Assembly: GCF_000721105.1 (NCBI RefSeq)
Contig: NZ_JOEV01000011.1
Location: 124,001-188,000 of the forward strand
Length of the DNA stretch: 64,000 bases
Source: Streptomyces cellulosae
GTDB lineage: Bacteria > Actinomycetota > Actinomycetes > Streptomycetales > Streptomycetaceae
Direction: 5' to 3'
The translations under genes were made by a program, and so were the position numbers. The notes beneath the pieces are model-generated. The model made no database searches and was not told the DNA's origin. It saw only the letters and a program-made list of their open reading frames with translations. Below are positions 43,856 to 52,211 of this stretch, piece by piece; positions within the stretch are counted from its first letter, which is position 1; every line of letters starts with the position of its first letter.

Positions 43856-44175
43856 GGGTGCTCCACGGCTCCTTGGGGGATCGGCCTGTCTCCATTTCCG
43901 CTGCTTCACGGCGAAACAGCCCGCCCGGGTGGGCCGTCCGGGCGCCACGGGAAGGGCATCGCCACGCCGGAAAGGATGCGGCCGGACGACAGGCAGGTGT
44001 TCGGCGGACGGTGCACGGTCGCCCCGCTCGTGCGCACGCCGGGGCCGGCGACCGCATCGGTGCTGGTGAAGGGGCCTGTGGTCCGGCGTGTCGCGCGCCG
44101 GGGCGGGGAGACTGGGATGCTGGGGGAGGGAACGCCGCCCGTGACGTGACCCTGGCGGACAGGGTGGGGAGCGCC
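43856..44175. other. divergent intergenic region with dyad
   Basis: No gene. On the minus strand CACCCG-GGC-GGGCTG (43917-43931) resembles the dyad found upstream of other genes of this locus (see regulatory entries). Confidence 0.4.
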
Positions 44176-46875
44176 GTGGCCGAGACCTACGAGAACGCCC
44201 AAGGACCGATCGTTCCGACCGTTCCGGCCGTCCCGTGCGCCGATCCCCGGGGAGACCCGTTCCTGCGCACCCGGTTCGCCCTCCCGGCGAGGCCCGCCAC
44301 GTTCCTGCGGCGGCAGCGGCTCGTCGACCACCTCGACCGGGCTCGCGGCACGCCGTTGACACTGCTCAACGGGGCTGCCGGGGCCGGCAAGACCCTGCTC
44401 GCCGCCGACTGGTCCGCCGGACTGCGGCCGCCGGTCGCCTGGCTCACCGTCGAAGCGGGGGACCGGCGTCCCGGGGTGTTCTGGGCGTACGTCCTTCAGG
44501 CACTGCGCGCCTGCGGTGCACCGGCATCCGACGCGGTCGGGGCCCCCGCGGACGCGACCGGGGTGGACCAGAGGCTGCTGGCGACGCTCGCCGCCGAGCT
44601 GAACGATCGCGACCGGCCCGTGGTCCTCGTGCTCGACGAGTACGACCGCGTGACCGCTCCGGAGGTCGCGGAGCAGCTCGGTTTCGTCCTCCGGCACGCG
44701 GGGCGTGGCCTGCACCTCGTCCTCGTCACCCGGACCGAACCGCTGCTGCCGCTGCACCGCTACCGCGCGGCCGGCGAGCTGACGGAGATCCGCGCCGCCG
44801 AGCTGGCCTTCACGTCGGATGAGGCCGTCGCGCTCCTTGAGCTGCACGGTCTGAGCCTGCCGGTCCCTGCCGCGCGCGCCCTGGTGGACCGCACCCGGGG
44901 CTGGGCCGCCGGCTTGCGCCTGTCCGCCCTGGCCGCCCTGGAGAGCGCAGACCCGGAGCTCTACCTGAAGGAGTTCGAGGCGGACCGCAGTACGGTCGCG
45001 GACTTCCTGCTGGCCGAGGTCCTCAAGGGGCAGCCGGAAGAGACGCAGGGCCTCCTGCTGCGTGTCAGCGTCCTGGAGCGTTTCTGCCCCGAGCTGGCCG
45101 ACGCGCTGACCCTGCGGACCGACGCCGAGCCCGTTCTCGCCGGGCTGCACCGCGACAACGCGTTCGTCGAGCACCTCGGGCACTCGTGGTACCAGCTCCA
45201 CCCGCTGTTCGCGGAGATACTCCGGGCCCATCTGCGCGAGCGTCTGCCCCGTCTGGAGCCGGAACTCCACCGGCGGGCCGCGCGGTGGCTGCGTCGTTCC
45301 GGATTGCTGCCGGAGACACTCGTCCACGGCGCCGCCGCGGGCGACTGGGATTTCGCCGCCGGTGCTCTCGTCGACGACCTGGCGATCGGACAGCTTTTCA
45401 CCGGCCTGCGCTCGGGTGCCCTGACCGAGTTGTTCTCCCGCATGGGGCCCGAGGCCAGGAGTCCGGCGACGGACCTCGTACGCGCGGCCCGCGACCTGTC
45501 TCGGCACGACCTCGGCCATGGTCTGGCACGCCTGCGCCGTGCCGAGGAGCATCCGCCCGACGACACACCCGAAGCGGCGCCCGAGCCGGCGGCCGTCCAG
45601 CTGAGCTGTGCGCTGCTCGAGGCACTGGCCGCACGGCTGACCGGATGCCCCCAACAGGCCGAACGGGCAGCCGAGGCGGCCGATGAACTGCGGCAGCACG
45701 TCCCGGCGCACCTCCTGGACAAGCATCCCGAACTCACCGCCCTCCTGCTGACCCATCTGGGATCGGCCCGGCTGTGGGCCGGGCGCTTCGAGGACGCCCG
45801 CGCCGCCCTGACCACGGCGGCCGGCGCTCCCGGCGGGGCCTCCACCGTGCTGCCCCGGGAGGACTCCATGGAGCAGCTGGCGCTGCTCGACTATCTGAGC
45901 GGCTGGCCCGGCCGGGCGGAGCGCAAGGCCCTGGCAGCGGTGTCCGAGGCGGAACGGGCCGGCCTTCCCCAGCCGTCCGGCTCCGGTATCGGGCAGCTGG
46001 TCCTGGCCGCCGTGGCCGTCGAGCGCCACGAGCTGGGCCGGGCCCAAGCCCTCCTCGACGAGGCGGCCCGGCTCCCGGCGGGAACGCGTGATCCCGTGAC
46101 GGCGGCGGGACGAGCCCTCGCCACAGCTCGTCTCCTGCTGGTCAGGGGCAAGCCACGAGACGCCGTGGAGGCGGCCGACCCAGCGGTCCGCACCGCCGTG
46201 GTCTCGCCCTGGGCGGCAGGTCATGAAGCACTCGTCGCCTCCGCCGCCCACCTGGCCGAAGGACGGCCGGACGAAGCCGCCGAGGCGCTCAAGGGCGTGT
46301 CCGGGGACCAGCCGGCGTGTGCCGTGGAGGCCGCGGCGATCCAGATCGCCGCGGGCCGTACCGGGGCGGCGATCGACCTGCTCGACAGCATCCGCACCGG
46401 GGGCCGGGCCGGCCCGACGGTGACCGTGAGGGCAGCGCTGGTGAGGGCTCAGGCCGCTCAGAGGGCGGGAGAAACCGCCGCTGCCCGCAGCTTCGTGGCC
46501 CAGGCGCTCCTCGACGCCCGGCGGGAGCGGCTGCGACGTCCGTTCCTCGACGCGGGAACGTGGATCCGGCCTCTCCTGGCCACAGCTCCGCTCCACGAGC
46601 TGGCAGCGGGCTGGCTCACGCCCGGCTCGCCACGGCCGGGTGAGCAGCCGCCGCCGGAATCGCCGCCCTCGCCGCTCGTCGCCGTGGAGCTGAGCGGACG
46701 CGAGCGCGACGTCCTGGAGCGGCTGGCGCGGATGATGTCGACGGAGGAGGTCGCCGCCGACCTCTACGTGTCGGTGAACACGGTGAAGACCCACCTCAAG
46801 AGCGTCTACCGGAAGCTGGCGGTGAACCGGCGAGGCGACGCGGTGCGCCGGGCGCGCGATCTCGGGATGCTGTGA
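44176..46875 (+). CDS. large ATP-binding LuxR regulator (LAL/MalT type)
   Basis: 899 aa. Walker A LNGAAGAGKTLLAADW (about residue 60), Walker B PVVLVLDEYDRV, helical TPR-like middle (about 350-800), and the LuxR HTH at the C-terminus (ELSGRERDVLERLARMMSTE ... LYVSVNTVKTHLKSVYRKL). GTG at 44176 follows GGGGAG. Stands first in the region of envelope genes and is the best candidate for their activator. Confidence 0.9.
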   Translation: MAETYENAQGPIVPTVPAVPCADPRGDPFLRTRFALPARPATFLRRQRLVDHLDRARGTPLTLLNGAAGAGKTLLAADWSAGLRPPVAWLTVEAGDRRPGVFWAYVLQALRACGAPASDAVGAPADATGVDQRLLATLAAELNDRDRPVVLVLDEYDRVTAPEVAEQLGFVLRHAGRGLHLVLVTRTEPLLPLHRYRAAGELTEIRAAELAFTSDEAVALLELHGLSLPVPAARALVDRTRGWAAGLRLSALAALESADPELYLKEFEADRSTVADFLLAEVLKGQPEETQGLLLRVSVLERFCPELADALTLRTDAEPVLAGLHRDNAFVEHLGHSWYQLHPLFAEILRAHLRERLPRLEPELHRRAARWLRRSGLLPETLVHGAAAGDWDFAAGALVDDLAIGQLFTGLRSGALTELFSRMGPEARSPATDLVRAARDLSRHDLGHGLARLRRAEEHPPDDTPEAAPEPAAVQLSCALLEALAARLTGCPQQAERAAEAADELRQHVPAHLLDKHPELTALLLTHLGSARLWAGRFEDARAALTTAAGAPGGASTVLPREDSMEQLALLDYLSGWPGRAERKALAAVSEAERAGLPQPSGSGIGQLVLAAVAVERHELGRAQALLDEAARLPAGTRDPVTAAGRALATARLLLVRGKPRDAVEAADPAVRTAVVSPWAAGHEALVASAAHLAEGRPDEAAEALKGVSGDQPACAVEAAAIQIAAGRTGAAIDLLDSIRTGGRAGPTVTVRAALVRAQAAQRAGETAAARSFVAQALLDARRERLRRPFLDAGTWIRPLLATAPLHELAAGWLTPGSPRPGEQPPPESPPSPLVAVELSGRERDVLERLARMMSTEEVAADLYVSVNTVKTHLKSVYRKLAVNRRGDAVRRARDLGML

Positions 46876-46966
46876 ACGCGCGTCGTCGAGAAGGGGCGGC
46901 GCCCGCCTTCCCCACCGGCACAAACCCCCGGCAGGCACCACCGGGGCACACCGGGGCACACCGCTT

Positions 46967-46984
46967 CCCCCGTGGCGGGTGAGG
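46967..46984. promoter_or_regulatory. dyad CCCCCG-N3-CGGGTGAGG upstream of MFS gene
   Basis: CGGGTGAGG preceded by a partly matching left arm with TGG as spacer; about 110 bp before the GTG of the MFS gene. Same right arm as the sites at 49311 and 51110. Confidence 0.5.
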
Positions 46985-47096
46985 CACGGGGCGTGTGCTT
47001 CGGATGCGATGAGAGGAGCGGCGAGGCGTGTGCCGGCCCACCGCCCCGCCGACTCCGGCGGCGTATCCGTACGGACAACTCTGCGAGGTGGACACC

Positions 47097-48725
47097 GTGA
47101 AGCACTGGCGGGCTCTGATCGTCCTCGGTACGGCCCAGTTCCTCATGGTCCTGGACACCTCGGTCATGAACGTGTCCATCAGTCAGCTGGTCGAGGACTT
47201 CGACACGGAGGTCACCGCCATCCAGGCCGTCATCACCCTGTACGCGCTGGTCATGGCGGCGTTCATGATCATCGGTGGCAGGTTCGGCGACATCCTGGGG
47301 CGTCGCCGCATGTTCCTGCTCGGTCTGGTCGTCTACGGCGTGGGGTCCGCCCTGACCGCCGCGGCACCCACGCTGTGGGTCCTCACGCTGGGCTGGTCCG
47401 TCATCGAGGGGCTGGGAGCCGCCATGGTGCTGCCGGCCATGGCGGCCCTCGTCGCGGAGTCGTACCGCGGGCGGGACCGGGCCGTCGCCTACGCGGTCAT
47501 CGGCGGGCTCGCCGGCGCCGGGATCGCGGTCGGCCCGCTGCTGGGCGGCTGGGTCACGACGTACCTCACCTGGCGGCTGGTCTTCGCCGGCGAGGTCGTG
47601 GTCGTCGTCGCCGTCCTGCTGTGCCGACGGGTGATCGCGGCGTCCGCACCGACCGGCCCGCGCCCCCGGCTGGACGTGGTCGGTGCGGTGCTCTCCGCGG
47701 CCGGACTGGGGCTGGGCGTGCTCGGCGTGCTGCAGAGCAGCACCTGGGGATGGGTGCAGCCCCGCAACCCTCCCTTCACCGTCCTCGGCTTCGCCCCCAC
47801 GCTGTTCGTCGTCGGAGCCGGGGCGGCTGTCCTCGCCCTCTTCCGGTACTGGGAGCGGCGGCGGGAGCAGCAGGGCGCCGACCCCCTCGTGCACCTGTCC
47901 CTGCTGGGCAGACCCGAGCTCCGGTCCGGCCTGATGACGCTGCTGAGCCAGAACCTCATCCTGCTGGGGCTGTTCTTCACGATTCCGCTGTACCTGCAGG
48001 TGGTTCAGGGGTTCGACGCCTTCCAGACGGGGCTGCGACTGCTCCCGGTGTCCGCCACCATGCTGGTGACCTCCCTTTCCGCGTCCTCGCTGGGACGGGT
48101 GTGGGGGCCGCGCAGGGTGGTGCGGCTGGCCCTGGTGATCCTGGCGGCGGCCATCGTGTGGCTGCTGGCCACCATCGACCCGGTCATCGACGACGCGCAG
48201 TTCGCCGGAGCCATGGCCCTGCTGGGCGTAGGCGTCGGCCTGCTCGCCTCGCAACTGGGCAACGTCGTCCAGTCCGGCGTCGGCGAGGAGGAACGCAGTG
48301 AGGCCGGAGGGCTCCAGTACACGGCACAGAATCTGGGCTCCGCGCTGGGCACCGCGCTCATCGGGTCGATCCTCATCGGTGCGCTGGCCCACGCCTTCAC
48401 CTCGCAGGTGGCTGACAACCCGCAGCTGTCCGGACAGACCCGTGAGCAGGTCGGTGTCGCTCTCGAGGCCGGGATCACCTTCGTCTCCACCGACCAGGTG
48501 CGCTCGGCGGCCGAGCGTGCCGGGTTGCCGTCGTCCCAGGTCGACGCCGTCGCGGACTCCTACGCCTCCGCCCAGTTGGACGGCCTGAAGGCGGCCGTCC
48601 TGGCCACGGGCGGCATCGCTCTCGCCAGTTTCCTGGTCACACCGCACCTGCCGACCGCCCGGGACAGCCGTCCGCGGCAGCCGGACGCCGATGATCCGGC
48701 CGGCGTGACCGGCCCGGAGCACTGA
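47097..48725 (+). CDS. MFS drug exporter, EmrB/QacA type
   Basis: 542 aa with about 14 TM helices. MVLDTSVMNVSISQLVEDFD in TM1, GGRFGDILGRRRMFLLG (motif A), GLAGAGIAVGPLLGGWVTTY. C-terminus has a long extracytoplasmic loop (about 440-500). GTG at 47097 with GAGGTGG was chosen; GTG at 47088 and ATG at 47028 are in frame. Confidence 0.92.
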   Translation: MKHWRALIVLGTAQFLMVLDTSVMNVSISQLVEDFDTEVTAIQAVITLYALVMAAFMIIGGRFGDILGRRRMFLLGLVVYGVGSALTAAAPTLWVLTLGWSVIEGLGAAMVLPAMAALVAESYRGRDRAVAYAVIGGLAGAGIAVGPLLGGWVTTYLTWRLVFAGEVVVVVAVLLCRRVIAASAPTGPRPRLDVVGAVLSAAGLGLGVLGVLQSSTWGWVQPRNPPFTVLGFAPTLFVVGAGAAVLALFRYWERRREQQGADPLVHLSLLGRPELRSGLMTLLSQNLILLGLFFTIPLYLQVVQGFDAFQTGLRLLPVSATMLVTSLSASSLGRVWGPRRVVRLALVILAAAIVWLLATIDPVIDDAQFAGAMALLGVGVGLLASQLGNVVQSGVGEEERSEAGGLQYTAQNLGSALGTALIGSILIGALAHAFTSQVADNPQLSGQTREQVGVALEAGITFVSTDQVRSAAERAGLPSSQVDAVADSYASAQLDGLKAAVLATGGIALASFLVTPHLPTARDSRPRQPDADDPAGVTGPEH

Positions 48726-48743
48726 GTCCGGAGGGAGTCACTG

Positions 48744-49271
48744 GTGTCCAGAACCAGGACCGCCCCGGCCACGGCCCGCGGGGAGCGCCGGGCCGAGCGC
48801 CGGGCCCGCGCGGACTACACGGGCGGCGTCTACGGATCCATGCTCGCGGCCTCCGTGGTCATCGGCGCCGGCTCCCTGGGCTCGTTCCCCCGCGCCGAGC
48901 TGGTGCTGCTGCTGTTGCTCACCGGCGTGGCGTTCTGGGTCGCGCACGTGCACGCCCAGTTGTTCGGGGCACGGCTGGCGCAACAGGCCCCGGACCGACG
49001 GGTGGTGCTGCACGTGTGCCGTGACGAGTGGCCGATCGTCAAGGCCGCCGTCCCGCCGGCCGCCGCGGTGGCCGTCAGCCCGCTCCTGGGCCTGGACGTG
49101 CGAGGTGCCCTCTGGCTCGCTCTCTCGGTCGCCGTGGCCGGGCAGGTGGGCTGGTCCGTGGCCGCGGCACGCCGCGCCGGTGCTTCGGGGCGGCTTGTCG
49201 CAGCGACCGCATCGGTCAACCTGCTGCTCGGTCTGCTGATCATCTCCTTCAAGATCGTTCTCAAGCACTGA
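48744..49271 (+). CDS. membrane protein, four TM helices
   Basis: 175 aa, charged N-terminus (TARGERRAERRARADYTGGV) and hydrophobic segments at about 32-52, 55-70, 105-145 and 155-173. No recognised family beyond actinomycete hypothetical. Starts 18 nt after the MFS stop, so co-transcribed. Confidence 0.8.
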   Translation: MSRTRTAPATARGERRAERRARADYTGGVYGSMLAASVVIGAGSLGSFPRAELVLLLLLTGVAFWVAHVHAQLFGARLAQQAPDRRVVLHVCRDEWPIVKAAVPPAAAVAVSPLLGLDVRGALWLALSVAVAGQVGWSVAAARRAGASGRLVAATASVNLLLGLLIISFKIVLKH

Positions 49272-49310
49272 GCAGCGTCGCCCCGTGGGATCCGTCACCG
49301 GGACACGAGT

Positions 49311-49328
49311 CACCTGTACCGGGTGAGG
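49311..49328. promoter_or_regulatory. dyad CACCTG-N3-CGGGTGAGG
   Basis: Left arm CACCTG (49311-49316) and right arm CGGGTGAGG (49320-49328), about 80 bp upstream of the small gene at 49408. Confidence 0.5.
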
Positions 49329-49407
49329 TCCGCAGGAACGCAGCGGCGAACGATCGCAGGGAAGGGCACAGTGCGCCTGTCTCAGGCAGTCCATGGGAGG
49401 TCAGCCC

Positions 49408-49605
49408 GTGCGCTACGAGATCCGAGTCGAGGGACACCTGTCGGAAACGCTGGCCAAAGCCTTTCCGGAGCTGGGCCATGTGGTGATGTCCGGCCAGACC
49501 CTCCTGTTCGGCCCCGTGGTGGACGAGGCACACCTGTACGGGCTGCTGGCCCGCTGCCAGTCCCTGGGCTTGCGTGTCCTGGAAATGCGGCAGCTGCCGG
49601 AGTGA
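49408..49605 (+). CDS. small hypothetical protein, 65 aa
   Basis: VRYEIRVEGHLSETLAKAFP begins the protein; an ACT- or ferredoxin-like alpha/beta fold is possible (VVMSGQTLLFGPVVDEAHL). GGGAGG lies 7 nt before the GTG at 49408. Widespread small Streptomyces protein; function unknown. Confidence 0.75.
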   Translation: MRYEIRVEGHLSETLAKAFPELGHVVMSGQTLLFGPVVDEAHLYGLLARCQSLGLRVLEMRQLPE

Positions 49606-49660
49606 CGGGAGCGGACGGCGGGCGTACCGGCCGGCCTGCCGTCTGTCGCCTGTCGCCTGT

Positions 49661-49712
49661 CGCCTGTCGCCGGATCACCCGTGGCGGGTGATCCGGCACC
49701 CGGCGACAGGCG
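49661..49712. terminator. strong two-part hairpin with TGTCGCC repeats
   Basis: GGATCACCCG-TGG-CGGGTGATCC (49672-49694) is a perfect stem; outer arms CGCCTGTCGCC/GGCGACAGGCG pair with a 7-nt bulge on the right side. Upstream is a short 7-bp repeat. Suitable terminator of the small gene at 49408; its core also matches the dyad pattern of this locus. Confidence 0.6.
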
Positions 49713-50001
49713 TGACCCTGAAGCGGTCAGGTCCCCGCACACTGTCCCCGTACCGCCGTACTCCGTACCCGCGCACCCCCACCCCCGTACCGCCGCACCC
49801 CCGTTCACCGTCTCATCGGCAGTCCGGAACCGACCGCTCGATCACGGGGTCGCGGGTCCCCTCCGAGACGACGAACTGACACCGCACCGGCCGCTGCAGT
49901 GGGTGCGATGTACACCCCGGAGCATGTCCGCCGTCCACGACGACCGTCACTGCCGGAGCGGTGCACACGGGCCGGAGCGGTGCACACGAAAAGGAGCACC
50001 C
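49713..50001. other. gene-free stretch with direct repeat
   Basis: CCGGAGCGGTGCACACG is repeated (about 49954 and 49972) just upstream of the small gene at 50002. No other structure or gene found. Confidence 0.5.
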
Positions 50002-50175
50002 ATGGACCCGCGCCCCACCCGGGACTCGCCGTACTCGGCAGACTCGGTGGACTCCGGCAAAGCCTCCCCCCGCCACCACGTCATGACCGCCGTGGAGCGG
50101 GCGGACGGGGCGGCGGTCCTCGCGGCCGCCGTGGACCCGACCGCCGGGCACGAGGACCCGGCGGCGGCCCCGTGA
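50002..50175 (+). CDS. small hypothetical protein, 57 aa
   Basis: Begins MDPRPTRDSPYSADSVDSGK; low in hydrophobic residues and likely disordered. AAGGAG lies 7 nt upstream of the ATG. Stop is 3 nt before the BrkB gene, so translationally coupled. No recognised family. Confidence 0.6.
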   Translation: MDPRPTRDSPYSADSVDSGKASPRHHVMTAVERADGAAVLAAAVDPTAGHEDPAAAP

Positions 50176-50178
50176 TCC

Positions 50179-51060
50179 ATGGCCAGGCACCCCGCCCCCA
50201 ACCCGGCGTCCCGCCCCGTCCCGGCGTCCCGCGGGCACACGACCTTGGAGCGGGCCCTGGCGGGTCTGCGGTCCGGTCCGGTGGCCCGGCTGCTTGCCCG
50301 CCTGTCCGCGCTCAACGTGGTGGAGGGCTCCGTGAGGCTGGCCGCGCAAGCCTTCATCACCGCGCTCCCGCTGCTGATGACCGTCGCGGCGTTCTCCCCC
50401 CGCGGGGTGCAGGACCTGCTGACCGACTCCCTTCGTGCGGTTCTGGGGGCGCGCGGCGACACCCTCGACGAGGTACGCCGTGCCTTCACCGCATCCGGCA
50501 CACCACGGGACGCAGTCGGAGCTGTGGGCGTGGTGGTGACTCTCGTGTCCGCCACGGCCTTCAGCCGGGCGCTTCAGGCGGTCTGCGAGCGGTGCTGGCA
50601 CCTGCCCCGGACACCGGTGCGGGCCGCCCTCTGGCGCTGGCTGCTCTGGCTGCTGGTCTGGCTGGGTGTCCTCCTGGTCCAGGCACCGCTGCGCAGCGGG
50701 TTCGGCGGCGGCGTGGTGGTCGGAGGGGCGCTTTCCGGGCTGTCGGCGACTCTGCTGTGGTGGTGGTCCCAGCACCTGCTGCTGGGCGGCAGGATCGGCT
50801 GGCGGTACCTGCTTCCGGGAGCGCTGCTGGCGGGCACGGGCACCGTCGCCCTGAGCTGGGCCGCCGGTCTGTTCATGCCCACGGCCATGGAGCGCAGCCT
50901 GCGTGAGTTCGGCCCGCTGGGGCCCGTCTTCACGTTCCTGTCCTGGTTGATCGCCGTGTTCCTGGTGGCGGTCTCGGGCCTCGCCGTCGGCCAGTACGTC
51001 GCCTCCTCCGACTGGTACCGGACAACCGCCGTCCCCCGCCGCACGCGGGCTGAACCCTGA
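50179..51060 (+). CDS. YihY/BrkB-family membrane protein
   Basis: 293 aa. AAQAFITALPLLMTVAAFSP (family-typical first TM segment) and C-terminal FGPLGPVFTFLSWLIAVFLV; six TM helices. BrkB-type proteins are inner-membrane proteins of unclear role, some linked to envelope or stress function. Confidence 0.87.
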   Translation: MARHPAPNPASRPVPASRGHTTLERALAGLRSGPVARLLARLSALNVVEGSVRLAAQAFITALPLLMTVAAFSPRGVQDLLTDSLRAVLGARGDTLDEVRRAFTASGTPRDAVGAVGVVVTLVSATAFSRALQAVCERCWHLPRTPVRAALWRWLLWLLVWLGVLLVQAPLRSGFGGGVVVGGALSGLSATLLWWWSQHLLLGGRIGWRYLLPGALLAGTGTVALSWAAGLFMPTAMERSLREFGPLGPVFTFLSWLIAVFLVAVSGLAVGQYVASSDWYRTTAVPRRTRAEP

Positions 51061-51109
51061 TCCTGCCGCGCGGGAGCGTATCCATCGAGTCGCCGGGGGC
51101 GCCCGCAGG

Positions 51110-51128
51110 CTCACCCGCGTCGGGTGAG
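51110..51128. promoter_or_regulatory. perfect dyad CTCACCCG-N3-CGGGTGAG
   Basis: 8-bp arms 51110-51117 and 51121-51128, spacer CGT. About 78 bp ahead of the PLDc_N/SHOCT gene. Best example of the dyad shared in this locus. Confidence 0.6.
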
Positions 51129-51205
51129 GCGCCCGGCGCCGGACGTGCCCACGCTGAGGACAGCACGCAACGGCGGCTGGGCGAGCGCCCGGGACGGAGT
51201 GAGAC

Positions 51206-51673
51206 ATGAGCGCGCAGACTTACCTGGCGTACGACTACCCCTTGCTGAGCGTCTTCTGGAGCATTCTCCTGTTCTTCCTGTGGATCATGTGGTTCGTCCT
51301 GCTCTTCCGCGTCGTCGTCGACATCTTCCGCGACGACGAGATGAGCGGGTGGGCGAAAGCCGGCTGGCTGGCGTTGACCGTCCTGCTGCCCTTCCTGGGC
51401 GTCTTCGTCTACGTGATCGCCCGCGGCAAGAACATGGGCCGCCGGGAAATGGCGCAGGCCCGAGCACAGCAGGAAGCCTTCGACACCCGCATCAGGGAGG
51501 CCGCGGGCGGCGCGGGCCGAACCAGCAGCATCGACGACCTCGCCAAGCTGTCCGACATCCGCGCCCGCGGCGACATCACGGACGAGGAGTTCCGCAGGGC
51601 CAAGGAACTGGTCCTGACCGGCCACGGCCCGGCGGAGCACGTCGGCTCCACCACCCGGAACCCCGGTCGCTGA
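51206..51673 (+). CDS. PLDc_N/SHOCT-domain membrane protein
   Basis: 155 aa. Two TM helices (about 15-37 and 50-72) in a PLDc_N-type arrangement, and a C-terminal SHOCT motif (LAKLSDIRARGDITDEEFRR). Such proteins often belong to envelope-stress groups. Preceded by GGAGTGAGAC. Confidence 0.87.
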   Translation: MSAQTYLAYDYPLLSVFWSILLFFLWIMWFVLLFRVVVDIFRDDEMSGWAKAGWLALTVLLPFLGVFVYVIARGKNMGRREMAQARAQQEAFDTRIREAAGGAGRTSSIDDLAKLSDIRARGDITDEEFRRAKELVLTGHGPAEHVGSTTRNPGR

Positions 51674-51703
51674 GCATCCGCACAGCACGAATCGAGGCGC
51701 AAG

Positions 51704-52189
51704 ATGACCGCGACACACACCCGGCCGGCACACACGGCGAAGCAGGAATGGGCAGGTGGCCTGACGGCCTTCGCGGCCGTGATGCTCTTCCTCGTCGGCC
51801 TGCTCGACATCTTCCGGGGCATCATGGCCATCGCCGAGGACGACATCTTCGTCACGACCCGCAATTACGCGTTCGAGTTCGACCTGACCGGCTGGGGCTG
51901 GATCCACCTCGTGCTGGGCGCGCTCGCCGTGATCGTCAGCATCGGGCTGCTCAAGGTCTCGGTGTGGGCGCGCGTGGCCGGCGTGGCCATCGCCGGGCTC
52001 GTCATCATCGCCAACTTCCTCTCCCTGCCGTACTACCCGGTGTGGTCGGTCGTGATGATCGCGCTCTCGGGCTTCATCATCTGGGCCCTGTGTGTGGTCC
52101 GTGGCGACAACCTCTTCGACCTGTCCGAGGAACGTCCAGTGCCCGAGGAACGTCCAGTGCCCGAGGAGCGCCCGCCGCACAGGGCGTGA
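51704..52189 (+). CDS. DUF7144-type membrane protein
   Basis: 161 aa, four TM helices (from TAFAAVMLFLVGLLDIFRGI). DDIFVTTRNYAFEFDLTGWG and a second HLVLGALAVIV segment are typical. The end is a small repeat EERPVPEERPVPEERP from 18-bp units. Thirty bases behind the SHOCT gene, so same operon. Confidence 0.85.
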   Translation: MTATHTRPAHTAKQEWAGGLTAFAAVMLFLVGLLDIFRGIMAIAEDDIFVTTRNYAFEFDLTGWGWIHLVLGALAVIVSIGLLKVSVWARVAGVAIAGLVIIANFLSLPYYPVWSVVMIALSGFIIWALCVVRGDNLFDLSEERPVPEERPVPEERPPHRA

Positions 52190-52211
52190 GGCGGAAGAGA
52201 AGGGCCGGCAG

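Noticed and set aside
43906..46959. 1017-codon minus-strand reading opposite the LuxR gene
   Set aside because: Complementary-frame shadow in high-GC DNA; the plus strand has full Walker and HTH motifs.
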